Assembly (NCBI GenBank): GCA_014872815.1
Contig: WKFK01000009.1
Span: forward strand, 1 to 64,000
DNA from: Paracoccaceae bacterium
Lineage (GTDB): Bacteria; Pseudomonadota; Alphaproteobacteria; Rhodobacterales; Rhodobacteraceae
Direction of reading: 5' to 3'
Length of the DNA stretch: 64,000 bases
Numbering within the stretch: position 1 is the first letter of the stretch; each line of letters starts with the position of its first letter. The notes below the pieces were generated by a model, which did no database searches, had not been told where the DNA came from, and saw only the letters and a list, made by a program, of their open reading frames with translations. The translations under genes and the position numbers were made by a program. Shown piece by piece: positions 55,078-63,939 of the stretch.

Positions 55078-56002
55078 GTTCTGCTTCGATGTGGCGACGG
55101 GACTGAGCCTTGGCGCCCGGGAGCGCCAAGAGGACGCGGTTGTGGCCGATTTTCCCCGCGGTGCGCCGATGGGTTTCGCCGTGTTGTCAGACGGCATGGG
55201 CGGCCACGCCAGTGGCGATGTTGCAAGCGGTATTGTGGCCACGGAACTGTTCAGCGAATTGAAGCTGTTGTCTTCGGCACCGGCCCAAATGGAGCAGGTG
55301 ATTGGCGCGGCCTTGCAAGAGGCTGTGACAGAAGCCAATCGATGCATTGCCCTTTATGAAGGGCAGCACCCAAGTGCGCAGGGCATGGGGGCCACTTTGG
55401 TGGCGCCGGTGCTGTTTGAAAACCGGCTGTATTGGGTCTCCGTCGGAGACTCTCCGCTCTACCTGTTTCGGCAAGGCAAGTTGTTTCGCTTGAACGAAGA
55501 TCATTCCTACGCGGCGCAGATTGACCGTTTGCACGCGCAGGGCATCATTCCTTTGGAAGAAGCCCGCAACCATCCCGATCGCAGCGCCTTGGTCTCTGTT
55601 CTGGCTGGTGGGGAGATCGCGAAAATCGATTGCCGAGCCGAGGCGATGTCCCTGAGGCATGGAGACATCGTGCTGGCGGCCAGTGACGGGTTGCACAGCC
55701 TGACAGATGACGCGGTGGCGGAGGTGCTGCAAGACCAGCAGCAGAACAGCGGTGGGCAGATTTGTGACGCGCTTTTGCAAGCGGTGGCGGCTCAGAAGTG
55801 TCCAGAACAGGACAACCTGTCGCTTTGTGTGATCAAGGTCGATCCCATGGGGGCCGATCAAAACGCCTCAAAGCCAGACCCCGTTGTCAGCAAAACCGAC
55901 ACACCTGTGTTGGAGACCGGACAGGTCGTTCACATAGACCGCAACTCGCACCAAGGTGTCGTGCGCACTGTGGTGAGCCTGACCCGGAAGGCGCGAAAAT
56001 GA
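55061..56002 (+). CDS. PP2C-type protein phosphatase
   Basis: 313 residues. Metal-binding motifs are RQEDAVVADF (Asp25), AVLSDGMGGHASGDVAS (Asp44, Gly45) and, near the end, EQDNLSLCVI. The GATLVAPVLFENRLYWVSVGDS and DGLHSLTDD motifs are also present. All Mg/Mn ligands look intact. The last 60 residues extend past the catalytic domain. It would reverse the kinase. The ATG at 55061 lies inside the FHA gene end; a frame from 54989 is a shadow of FHA coding sequence. Confidence 0.9.
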   Translation: MTTLGEFCFDVATGLSLGARERQEDAVVADFPRGAPMGFAVLSDGMGGHASGDVASGIVATELFSELKLLSSAPAQMEQVIGAALQEAVTEANRCIALYEGQHPSAQGMGATLVAPVLFENRLYWVSVGDSPLYLFRQGKLFRLNEDHSYAAQIDRLHAQGIIPLEEARNHPDRSALVSVLAGGEIAKIDCRAEAMSLRHGDIVLAASDGLHSLTDDAVAEVLQDQQQNSGGQICDALLQAVAAQKCPEQDNLSLCVIKVDPMGADQNASKPDPVVSKTDTPVLETGQVVHIDRNSHQGVVRTVVSLTRKARK

Positions 56003-57192
56003 TGCACACACAACCAGATCAGATCATTGGAGAATTGCAGTCAGCCGTACAAAAGGGGTTGCTGCCCACGCGGCACCGCGCCCACGGCACTGCGGTGCTG
56101 GCGCATTTGACAGCCCCGGTGCGCGTCGCCGTTTTGGGCCGCCCCAACAGTGGGAAAACCTGCGTGGTGAATATGTTGCTGGGCGGGGATTATATCCGTC
56201 TGCCCCAAGGGCTGGAGTACATTCAGGTGATCCACGGTCCGGCGGCGCAAGTGACGTTGAGCTGGCCGGATGGCAAGGCGCAGCGTTATGAAATGGCGGC
56301 GGCAAAGCCTGACGGCGCGCAACACGCGACGATCGAGCTGCCACTAGAGGCGCTAAAAACAACGGCCTATTGTGAAGTGTCTCTGCCTGCCGAGCCCATG
56401 CGACAACAGGATATTTTGCAAAACCTGAGCGCCTTTGGGCAGGTGTTTCTTTGGTGCAGTGAAGCCTTTGACACCGAGGAGCAGGCGCTGTGGCAGAATG
56501 TTTCTGATGAGATCAAAGACCACAGTTTCTTGGTCATGACCAAAGCGGATCGCCAAATCATGAAGGGCGATCTGGCCGAACGGCGCGCGACGCTGGAGCT
56601 GGCTGCGGCGGATGCCTTTCTGGGGCTGCACCCCGTGGCAACATTGCACGCGTTGAAGGCGCAGGCAGATGCCGATCAAAGCGCCTTGTGGGACGCCTCC
56701 GGTGGGCGCGGGCTCGCGGAGGCCGTGCAAGCGCAGGTGCGCCGGGGGCGGGCTGCGGATCTGGATCAGGCGGAGGTTCTGTTGGCGCAGTTGGGCAAAG
56801 GTGTTCAAGCCGGTGGCCGCGCGACCGAGGCACCTGCTTTGGCTGGGCAACCCGCCGTCACACCAAACACCGATGAGACCACTCTGATAGGGCGTTTGCA
56901 GGATCAATTGCAAACCGCCGCGCAAGAGATGTTGGCGGATTTGGACGCCGGGAAAATTCCGGATGCGGGCGGCTTGCTGTCCCGATGTTCCTCCACATTG
57001 CGCGCCTTGACCCAGACACTGACGCAGGAAGCGGCCCAAGACTCCGAGGCGGCCGAGATGTTGGCGGACGCGCAGGACGGCGAGGAAACGCTGATGCTGT
57101 TGCAGGTCGAGCAGAGCCCGACGGCGGCAGAGGATGCTGTGGTGGTGCTGTTGCAATTGAAGAAAGAAATGGGCGCGAGGGCAACGGCATGA
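55999..57192 (+). CDS. Dynamin-like GTPase-related protein 1, divergent
   Basis: 397 residues. The P-loop is VLGRPNSGKTCVVNMLLGG (47-54) and the base-specificity motif TKAD is at 181-184. Where the DxPG motif is expected, the sequence reads CEVSLPAEPM, so the switch II glycine site is degenerate and hydrolysis may be impaired. The C-terminal part (about 290-397) is helical. No membrane segment. The ATG overlaps the PP2C stop by four bases, and the next GTPase gene overlaps its end by four. Confidence 0.8.
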   Translation: MMHTQPDQIIGELQSAVQKGLLPTRHRAHGTAVLAHLTAPVRVAVLGRPNSGKTCVVNMLLGGDYIRLPQGLEYIQVIHGPAAQVTLSWPDGKAQRYEMAAAKPDGAQHATIELPLEALKTTAYCEVSLPAEPMRQQDILQNLSAFGQVFLWCSEAFDTEEQALWQNVSDEIKDHSFLVMTKADRQIMKGDLAERRATLELAAADAFLGLHPVATLHALKAQADADQSALWDASGGRGLAEAVQAQVRRGRAADLDQAEVLLAQLGKGVQAGGRATEAPALAGQPAVTPNTDETTLIGRLQDQLQTAAQEMLADLDAGKIPDAGGLLSRCSSTLRALTQTLTQEAAQDSEAAEMLADAQDGEETLMLLQVEQSPTAAEDAVVVLLQLKKEMGARATA

Positions 57193-59270
57193 ACATGCAG
57201 GTCAGACAAGAGACCAAGCCGGATGTGCGCACGTCCCGGCGGATTTCCAATCTGCGCACGGGGCTAGAGGGGCTTGGGCAACTCGGGAAAGATCTTGATG
57301 CTCTGGAACGTCTGCTGGTGCAGCTGGCGCAGGTGACGGGCAAGCACACCGCCAAGACTGTGGAGCGGCTGCGCAAGGATGTGGCTGGGTTTGAGCCGAC
57401 AATCACGGTTTTGGGACAGGTCAAATCTGGGAAAACCACGTTGGTGAACGCCATGGCGGGGTGGTCCGACCTGTTGCCGTCGGATGTGAACCCATGGACC
57501 TCTGTGGTCACATCCCTGCATCTGAAACCGGCGTCGCGCCCAGCCGAAACCGGAGCGAGTTTCCAGTTCATGACCGAGGACAATTGGGACCGGTTGCTGA
57601 ACCAAGGGGGGCGGATCGGCGAGATGGCCAGCCGCGCGGGCGCGGAAAGTGAACTGGCCAAAATTGGTGAGCAGATCGAGAAGGTCCGCGCCAAGGCACA
57701 GAAGCGGCTGGGCAAGAAATTTGATCTGCTGCTCGGGGAAACCCATAACTACGGCTATTTCGACAAGAACCTGCTAGAACGCTACATCGTCCTAGGGGAT
57801 GATTTTGGAGAGGCGGACAGCGAGCAGGGTCGGTTTGCCGATATCCTCTCCTCGGCTGATTTAACGCTGAATTGCGACACAGTGCCCGTGCCGCTATGCC
57901 TGCGCGACACGCCGGGGGTGAACGACACCTTCATGATGCGCGAGCAGGTGACGATTCAGGCGTTGCGTAGCAGTAAGATTTGCGTGGTGGTGTTGTCTGC
58001 CGGTCAGGCGCTGACCTCGGTGGATATGGGGCTGATCCGGCTGATCTCCAACCTGAAGTCGCGCAATGTGCTGATCTTTGTGAACCGGATCGACGAGCTA
58101 CCGGATCCAGCCAATCAGGTGCCTGAGATTGAAGCGAGCATCCGCCAGACATTGCACAACAAACAGGGGCCAGAAGACGCAGAAATCCTGTTCGGGAGCG
58201 CCTATTGGGCCAACAAAGCCCTCAGCGGCAACATCGAAGGCATGCCCAAGGTTGCCAGCAAAGCCTTGTTTGAATGGGCGGAAGTGGCGCTGGAGCCGCA
58301 CCAGGGGACACTTGGACCACAGGAAATGGTCTGGGAGCTGTCCGGCATGGGGCACCTTTACCGGGCGCTGTCAGAGCGGGTGATTGAAGAACAGGGGCAA
58401 CAGCTCTTGCAGAAAACGGCCAACGCCGCCCTGACCGTTGCGACCAGTGAATTGGCCGCGGGAGCTGTGCAGATCGGTGCCAAACAGGCCAATGGCGCGC
58501 CGCTGTCCACTTATGATGCTTTGAAGGCCTTCCAAGACATTGCCGACTTTCATCAGAAAGCCTTTGCCGAAGAGCTTGATGCAGCCGTGAGCGAGTACCA
58601 CACGCGCGCGGATCGCTCCCATGCGAAGTTCATTGATCGCGCGTTGCGCTCTTTGCTTTCGCATCTGGAGAACTACGGCAAAGACATCGTGTGGGACTAC
58701 GACCCCGTGGGTTTGCGCATGTTACTGCGCACCGCCTACTCCGCGTTTGCGGCCAAGGTGCGTGGGCTGTCCCAAGCGCGTTATGAGGCGGCCATGACAG
58801 ATGTGGCCATGCTATACGCCAACACATTTGGGTCGGCGGTGGAAGGTATCCAGATGGCGCCGCCAAGTCTGCCGGACCTCCCTGCCCCCATCGCGTTGGG
58901 GCAAACCATTGCGTTGGATTTCAATGACGGATGGTGGATTTCCTGGTGGAACCGCATTCGAGGCTTCAATGCGTTTTCCAAACGGTTCCAGAACCTGATT
59001 GCGCGGGAAACCGAAGACTTCATGACGCAATCCAAGGACATTCAATCCGCTTTGGTACGGGATGTGGCGCAGACCAGTCTGCGGGAGTTCTTTGAGCAGC
59101 ATAGCGACATCCTGCAAGACATCAGCGCCGCGCCCCAAAGCCAGGAAATCGAAAGCCTGTTCCGTACAGGCGAAGAAGGCCAGAAACGAACGCAGCTTGA
59201 ACAGCTGACCACAGAGCTTGAGGCGCTGCTGGCCGCCACAACCGCCCAATCCGGAGGAACCACCATATGA
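57189..59270 (+). CDS. Dynamin-like GTPase 2, large
   Basis: 693 residues, the size of bacterial dynamin-like proteins. The P-loop is VLGQVKSGKTTLVNAMAG (76-83), a switch I threonine lies in NPWTSVVTSL, DTPGVNDTF is near 239 and NRID near 299. A long helical stalk region (about 400-693) holds a tryptophan-rich hydrophobic patch, NDGWWISWWNRIRGFN (about 579-594), a plausible membrane-contact paddle. The helical C-terminus follows. It overlaps its neighbours by four bases on both sides. Confidence 0.85.
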   Translation: MNMQVRQETKPDVRTSRRISNLRTGLEGLGQLGKDLDALERLLVQLAQVTGKHTAKTVERLRKDVAGFEPTITVLGQVKSGKTTLVNAMAGWSDLLPSDVNPWTSVVTSLHLKPASRPAETGASFQFMTEDNWDRLLNQGGRIGEMASRAGAESELAKIGEQIEKVRAKAQKRLGKKFDLLLGETHNYGYFDKNLLERYIVLGDDFGEADSEQGRFADILSSADLTLNCDTVPVPLCLRDTPGVNDTFMMREQVTIQALRSSKICVVVLSAGQALTSVDMGLIRLISNLKSRNVLIFVNRIDELPDPANQVPEIEASIRQTLHNKQGPEDAEILFGSAYWANKALSGNIEGMPKVASKALFEWAEVALEPHQGTLGPQEMVWELSGMGHLYRALSERVIEEQGQQLLQKTANAALTVATSELAAGAVQIGAKQANGAPLSTYDALKAFQDIADFHQKAFAEELDAAVSEYHTRADRSHAKFIDRALRSLLSHLENYGKDIVWDYDPVGLRMLLRTAYSAFAAKVRGLSQARYEAAMTDVAMLYANTFGSAVEGIQMAPPSLPDLPAPIALGQTIALDFNDGWWISWWNRIRGFNAFSKRFQNLIARETEDFMTQSKDIQSALVRDVAQTSLREFFEQHSDILQDISAAPQSQEIESLFRTGEEGQKRTQLEQLTTELEALLAATTAQSGGTTI

Positions 59271-60208
59271 CCACACAGCATGGTGAGACACTGCCAACCG
59301 CACAGAGCCGCAAACCGCGCATTGCCTTGATGGGGGAGTTCAGCGCCGGGAAAAGCACATTGATGAACCTGCTTTTGGGCTGTGACCCCATGCCAGTCCG
59401 CATCACTGCAACGCGCGTGCCACCGGTTTGGGTGACCCATGGGACGCACGGGGCGACGCTGGTGCATCATGACGGTTCGGAAGCTGAGTTCAGCGGGGCC
59501 GACATCAGTGAGGCGCCGATTGAGGACACTGCTTTTGTGCGGTTTTGCATGGACTCAGATATTCTCAACCTCTGCGATTTGATCGACATTCCAGGGATTT
59601 CGGACCCCAATCTCAACCACGAAAGCTGGATGGCCTTGCTGGATGAAGTGGACTGCGTGATCTGGTGTACCCACGCCACGCAGGCCTGGCGGCAATCCGA
59701 AGCGGCGCTTTGGGCGCAAATCGGTGAGGCGATAAAAGGCCCTAATCATCTGGCTGTGACGCAATTTGACAAGCTGCGTAGCGAGCGGGATCGCGGTCGG
59801 GTGTTGGCGCGACTGGAAGCTGAGGCGGGAGAGGTTTTTGACAGCATCACGCCGATTGCCACTTTGGATGCCATCAACGCCGGGATGGATGAGAGCGCCT
59901 GGCAAGAAAGCGGCGGGGCTGCGCTGATTGAACGGATGGTCGGCATGTTGGTGCAACAGGCAGAGACACCCGCGCCCGGACAAGGCAAAATTAACTCCGG
60001 CGCTTTAGAAGCACAGGGGGCTTCCGAGGACCTGAGCCCTCTTGAAACATCCACTTCGGTCGCGCACGACGAGCCGGTCTCACACGATGCGCCAGAAAAG
60101 AAAGTTGTGCCGCGCCGCGTGCGCCCCAAATCACCTAACCCGACACGGCCTTCCAGCGACGATTTGCAATCCATGTCTCTTCAAACTGTTGGTGGTGGCC
60201 AAAAATAA
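59267..60208 (+). CDS. Dynamin-like GTPase 3, short
   Basis: 313 residues, G domain only. The P-loop is LMGEFSAGKSTLMNLLLG (23-30), with a threonine-containing switch I (VRITATRVPP), DIPGISDPN near 106-114 and TQFDKLRSE near 164. A flexible Ser/Pro/Arg-rich tail (about 235-313) has no stalk, so it would need a partner, probably the large GTPase encoded just before it. Confidence 0.85.
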   Translation: MTTQHGETLPTAQSRKPRIALMGEFSAGKSTLMNLLLGCDPMPVRITATRVPPVWVTHGTHGATLVHHDGSEAEFSGADISEAPIEDTAFVRFCMDSDILNLCDLIDIPGISDPNLNHESWMALLDEVDCVIWCTHATQAWRQSEAALWAQIGEAIKGPNHLAVTQFDKLRSERDRGRVLARLEAEAGEVFDSITPIATLDAINAGMDESAWQESGGAALIERMVGMLVQQAETPAPGQGKINSGALEAQGASEDLSPLETSTSVAHDEPVSHDAPEKKVVPRRVRPKSPNPTRPSSDDLQSMSLQTVGGGQK

Positions 60209-60229
60209 AACTGGAAAGGACAGCGTTCT

Positions 60230-60592
60230 GTGACACTTGCGGATCGGCTTGAGATGTTGAGGTCATCGCTCTCCAACTGCCAATTGGTGGCTTTTGGGGA
60301 CGCGGAGGCACGTTTGATCCTCAAGGCCGCCCATGCGACCTCCATGCCGCGCGAAACGCTTGATCACCTTTGCGAGGAAGCCACCACCTGCTTTGCAACG
60401 GCTGATATGATGGGGGCTCAGGGCGCGAGCGCCAATGAAGCTCTTGTGCTGACGGAACGAGAGAGCCGGGTTTATCTGCGTGCCAACAATCGAACGGATT
60501 TCCTGTGTGTCGTCAGCGCGCTTAGCGAGGATCCGGATGCCGTGACGGAACAGGGTTTGCGGGCCTTGCATGAAATAGCGGGGGCGGCATGA
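60230..60592 (+). CDS. Roadblock/LC7-like small protein (tentative)
   Basis: 120 residues starting at GTG with AAAGGA at nine bases. The order of a short helix, β-hairpin, helix and an EALVLTERESRVYLRANNRT hairpin followed by DFLCVVSALS resembles Roadblock/LC7 proteins, which often partner small GTPases. The match is by pattern only. It starts 21 bases after GTPase 3 and overlaps the next gene by four bases. Confidence 0.6.
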   Translation: MTLADRLEMLRSSLSNCQLVAFGDAEARLILKAAHATSMPRETLDHLCEEATTCFATADMMGAQGASANEALVLTERESRVYLRANNRTDFLCVVSALSEDPDAVTEQGLRALHEIAGAA

Positions 60593-61353
60593 TTGCCCCG
60601 CGCCCCAAAAAGCCACAGGACGCGCCAGTGACAGCTGACGGCACAGAGTTGGCAGCGCTGCGCAAGCTGGCCGCAGAGAGCCGTGGCGCGTATGGCACGT
60701 GGCGCCCCGTTGCCTCTGACGCAGAGGCTTTGGACGCGATTGTCACTGAAGTTGGCGAGGTTTTATTGGCACGCCGCATTCGGGTCACGGCGCAAGACAC
60801 TGGCATTGCCGTGGAAATGACCGTCAGCAACCGCCACCTTGTCACGCTCGCGGGCCCTCAAGGTCAGGTGCAGGTGCAAGATGCCGGGGATGTTGTGCGC
60901 ACCCTGCGAGAGGGTTTCACAGGGGCTGGGGCCTTGAAATTTGAGATCACAGAGCGCGCGCCGATGATGAGTCAAACCGCGCGGTCTTGGCCGCATGACG
61001 CACTGCGACAGGCCATGCAGGCGCCAGACAGCGCGCGCGATGGCGCGCAAGCCACGTTGATCAGAGAGTTGCAAGCGATGGCAGACGCGTGGCTGGACCT
61101 GCAGACACAGCAGAGCAGCGGCGCGGCAGAGAGAGTGTCCCTGCTTACCAAACACGCGAATGCTTTGGCGGAACACCGCACTGACGCGACGCCTCTGCAG
61201 CGCGTGCACCCGCGGCTGTCACTTGTGCCAATCAGTGAGGCTTTTCTCCTGGTGGACGTCTGTCTGGGCCAGCAGCGACTGCTACTGTCCGGCGATCCCC
61301 AAAGTCGCGCAGACTATATTGCGCAATGGAGGGGGTATTGCAGCGCGCCGTAG
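60589..61353 (+). CDS. Unknown protein, last gene of the kinase/GTPase operon
   Basis: 254 residues, not recognised. No signal peptide or membrane segment. An N-terminal half (about 20-115) with ARRIRVTAQDTGIAVEMTV looks α/β and may resemble the preceding Roadblock-like fold. A helical middle and a β-rich end (LSLVPISEAFLLVDVCLGQQ) follow. Its four-base overlap with the previous gene suggests a joint function. Confidence 0.75.
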   Translation: MIAPRPKKPQDAPVTADGTELAALRKLAAESRGAYGTWRPVASDAEALDAIVTEVGEVLLARRIRVTAQDTGIAVEMTVSNRHLVTLAGPQGQVQVQDAGDVVRTLREGFTGAGALKFEITERAPMMSQTARSWPHDALRQAMQAPDSARDGAQATLIRELQAMADAWLDLQTQQSSGAAERVSLLTKHANALAEHRTDATPLQRVHPRLSLVPISEAFLLVDVCLGQQRLLLSGDPQSRADYIAQWRGYCSAP

Positions 61354-61371
61354 GTGCGCCCGACCTAAGCG

Positions 61372-63360
61372 TCACTGGGATTGAGCGGCGCGGTGATGTT
61401 TTTGCTGCAGCCGGCGTGTCGCCGCCGCTGTGATCGGATCAAAGGCACGCATCGCTGCAGGGCCCAGCCTTTGCAATTGTCTGGCCGCTTCTCCGCGATC
61501 CCCGTAGGTCCATGTCGACTTACCCAAACTCACTGGAGGATAACGGCGCCCCTGATCGATCCCCAAACAGCGGACGATTGTCGCGGCGATCGGGTCTAAA
61601 ACCTCGTCCCTACCGGCCAGTCGGCGTTCCAAGACTTCCTGCAAAACATCCACCGCTGCGCTCAAATGCGTTGACCCACCCAAAGCGATATAGGTGCCGA
61701 CGTCTTCGTTTTGCAGCACTGTGGCCACTTCGATTTCTTCCTGTTTGGATTCCGGGTGGCGCACGTATACGCGCAGCACGTTGGAGGCCGCGACAAGCTC
61801 CCGATCATTGTCGGGGTCGCCGTCATTGACGCCAAAAGGAAGCGCCCCAAACACTTGAATTTCGTAGTGGCCCGGCTCCGCAAAGGCAAACCCGCCGGAG
61901 CCGAAGTTGATCTGAATGTTGTCTTCGACAAATCCGCCATGCGGCACAGCATCAAAGGCACCGGGGTCGACGTCAAAGCAACGCTCCACAATGGGATGAA
62001 AATGCGAGAGGTCGCCCGTGCCGCTACGCCCGTTTTTGAGTTTTCGGACCGAAATCTGCAGAAAATTGCCCTTTGGGTCGAGCGATCGCTTGTTCATTTG
62101 GAGAGGTTGACCGCTGGTATTGGTCATGCGCACCGCCAAAAACACCGGTTGTCCGAACTCAAACACCCCTCCCCCGGCATCAGGCGGCGATATTTGCAAG
62201 GAGACGATGTCCAGATCCCCTTCGGGAAGATACGGCATATACCCGCCGCTCCCATCCGCCCAATAGGTCGCAGAATGGAAGGCGGCACCGCCCGGGATGA
62301 TCTTTTGGCGTGGCGCATGGCGGAGGAATTCCAGCTCATCCGGATCGAAAGTGAAGTTGAATTTCTCCCAGAATTCGCGCTTGCGGTTGCCACCTCGGTA
62401 GCGCCAGTCGTAGTTCATAAAAGACGTCGAATTGGCCCGCCCCACCTCGCGCTCAAAACGATGGGCCAGATTGAGGCTGTGGCCCAGCTCATGCACCGCA
62501 GTCTGGATCACCTTGCGGTCGGTTTCCTCCCGCACGCGCGCGCGAATTTCAGCTTCAAATACGGCTGTGCCTTGACGCGGCAATCGCGCGGTTGTGTCAA
62601 ACATCACGCCCAAAAGCCCGGCGCGTGTCGGCTTCCCAAGCCAAAGCAATTGCTGGTTCCACGCCGCGGTTGTTAAATCCGCATTTGCCATTTGCGCCAT
62701 AAGGGCATGGAGCTGGGTGCTGCCCCATTTGGCCTCGTTTTTGGGGATTTTTGACTGCCCACCCTGATCCAGGATCTCAAATCCCGCATTGGCAAAGGCG
62801 GTGTGAATGGTCACCGGTTGATTTTGGAACAGGTAACTTGGAGGCGGCCGCGTGCCGGTCTCGCTTTCCAACTCCACGGAGAGCTGACGCAGCATGGGGG
62901 ATTGCCACTTTGCGGACAGATCAAACCACTGGCGGGACGGCAAGCCCGGCAATTGCGCGTCCACTTTCAGGCTGAGCAACAAAACGTCTTCGGCATCCCC
63001 CTCTGCGACGGTCAACGTGCCATTGGCCACGGTGCCTTCGCGCGTTTCCAGCACAACGGTCCATGGCTGGGGCGTGTCTGCCGCGATCTGGGTGCCAGGC
63101 GCGGTGCGAAACGACGTCAGATAGTCCCGGCGGCCAAAATCTGTGCCGAAGAGATCGCCCGAGATCACCCCGCACATCTCAAAATCGACGCGCAGGTCCA
63201 AGGACAGGCGATGGTTGCCTCCCAAATAGCTGCCATCGAGGGTGGCGGTCGTCTCAAGCGTACTTGACCCGACTTCCACCTGCGGCCCATGCGCCGAAAA
63301 GTCCGATTGGGCAAGGCTGTCAGACGGGTTTCCGGTGTTATCCGGAGGGTGGCCGCTCAT
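61372..63360 (-). CDS. Metzincin-like zinc protease
   Basis: 662 residues. The zinc motif HELGHSLNLAH (290-300) is HExxHxxxxxH, and SFMNYDW follows as a Met-turn, so the catalytic core is metzincin-like. The N-terminal 200 residues are β-rich and the C-terminal half (from about 400) has Ig-like strands. No signal peptide was found, so location is unclear. The gene is convergent with the kinase/GTPase operon, 18 bases between stops. The start at 63360 has a weak ribosome site. Confidence 0.78.
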   Translation of the reverse strand: MSGHPPDNTGNPSDSLAQSDFSAHGPQVEVGSSTLETTATLDGSYLGGNHRLSLDLRVDFEMCGVISGDLFGTDFGRRDYLTSFRTAPGTQIAADTPQPWTVVLETREGTVANGTLTVAEGDAEDVLLLSLKVDAQLPGLPSRQWFDLSAKWQSPMLRQLSVELESETGTRPPPSYLFQNQPVTIHTAFANAGFEILDQGGQSKIPKNEAKWGSTQLHALMAQMANADLTTAAWNQQLLWLGKPTRAGLLGVMFDTTARLPRQGTAVFEAEIRARVREETDRKVIQTAVHELGHSLNLAHRFEREVGRANSTSFMNYDWRYRGGNRKREFWEKFNFTFDPDELEFLRHAPRQKIIPGGAAFHSATYWADGSGGYMPYLPEGDLDIVSLQISPPDAGGGVFEFGQPVFLAVRMTNTSGQPLQMNKRSLDPKGNFLQISVRKLKNGRSGTGDLSHFHPIVERCFDVDPGAFDAVPHGGFVEDNIQINFGSGGFAFAEPGHYEIQVFGALPFGVNDGDPDNDRELVAASNVLRVYVRHPESKQEEIEVATVLQNEDVGTYIALGGSTHLSAAVDVLQEVLERRLAGRDEVLDPIAATIVRCLGIDQGRRYPPVSLGKSTWTYGDRGEAARQLQRLGPAAMRAFDPITAAATRRLQQKHHRAAQSQ

Positions 63361-63939
63361 GCCCGCACCGTAGAGTCAGACGCAAACTTTGGGAGGAAAG
63401 CAGCCTGTATCCAGCTCGCGTTTGAGCCGATGGAAACGGCCTCGGGTCGCGCGACACTGACTTCACTCAGAAAAAACATGGGACGCATGTCTCAAAACAC
63501 ATCAAAAAAAATATGAGATCATGCTGGGAGTGACCTGCGCGCGAGTCAATACAGAACTGAAGGCGCGCAGACCGGCCCAAACGTTGGCGCGCGGCCGCTG
63601 TTGTGCACCAAACAGACCATGAAGCTCATTCCAAGGCGAGGTTCAGTTGCTTCGGCGGAAGCGCGAAAAAAGTGCTGTCTGCCGCGTGAGGCAACGTGCT
63701 CCGCCTTCGGACTGGGCGTCGCGGTGGCAAACCTCCGCCATCCGTGGCCAATTTCCGCTCACACCAGTGCCCAATCAGCACGATAAACTGGGCACTTTGT
63801 CCTGTATGGCAACCAGATCATCACCAGATCGCCATCGCCCCTTTCTTCCGCTTGATCTTTGTCTAAGTTATCACAATCAAGATTGAGTGGGTGCTGGTGG
63901 TCCGGCGTGGACTGCCCATCCTGTCGCAAAGGAATAGTT
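63361..63939. other. Gene-free region before the last CDS
   Basis: About 580 bases with no supported gene. Frames of 60-80 codons here have no ribosome site and a random composition. An inverted repeat lies at 63766-63796. Confidence 0.5.
63766..63796. repeat. Inverted repeat AGTGCCCA/TGGGCACT
   Basis: Eight-base perfect arms with a 15-base loop, followed on plus by TTGT. It could be a weak terminator of an unseen short RNA or an operator before the last gene. Confidence 0.35.

Noticed and set aside
52661-56002. Kinase/FHA/PP2C as part of a type VI secretion locus
   Set aside because: No tss/vas genes (sheath, ClpV, VgrG, membrane complex) lie in the following 8 kb; GTPases follow instead.
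63601-63886. Small frames before the last gene
   Set aside because: Overlapping frames of similar length, none with a ribosome site or recognisable product.
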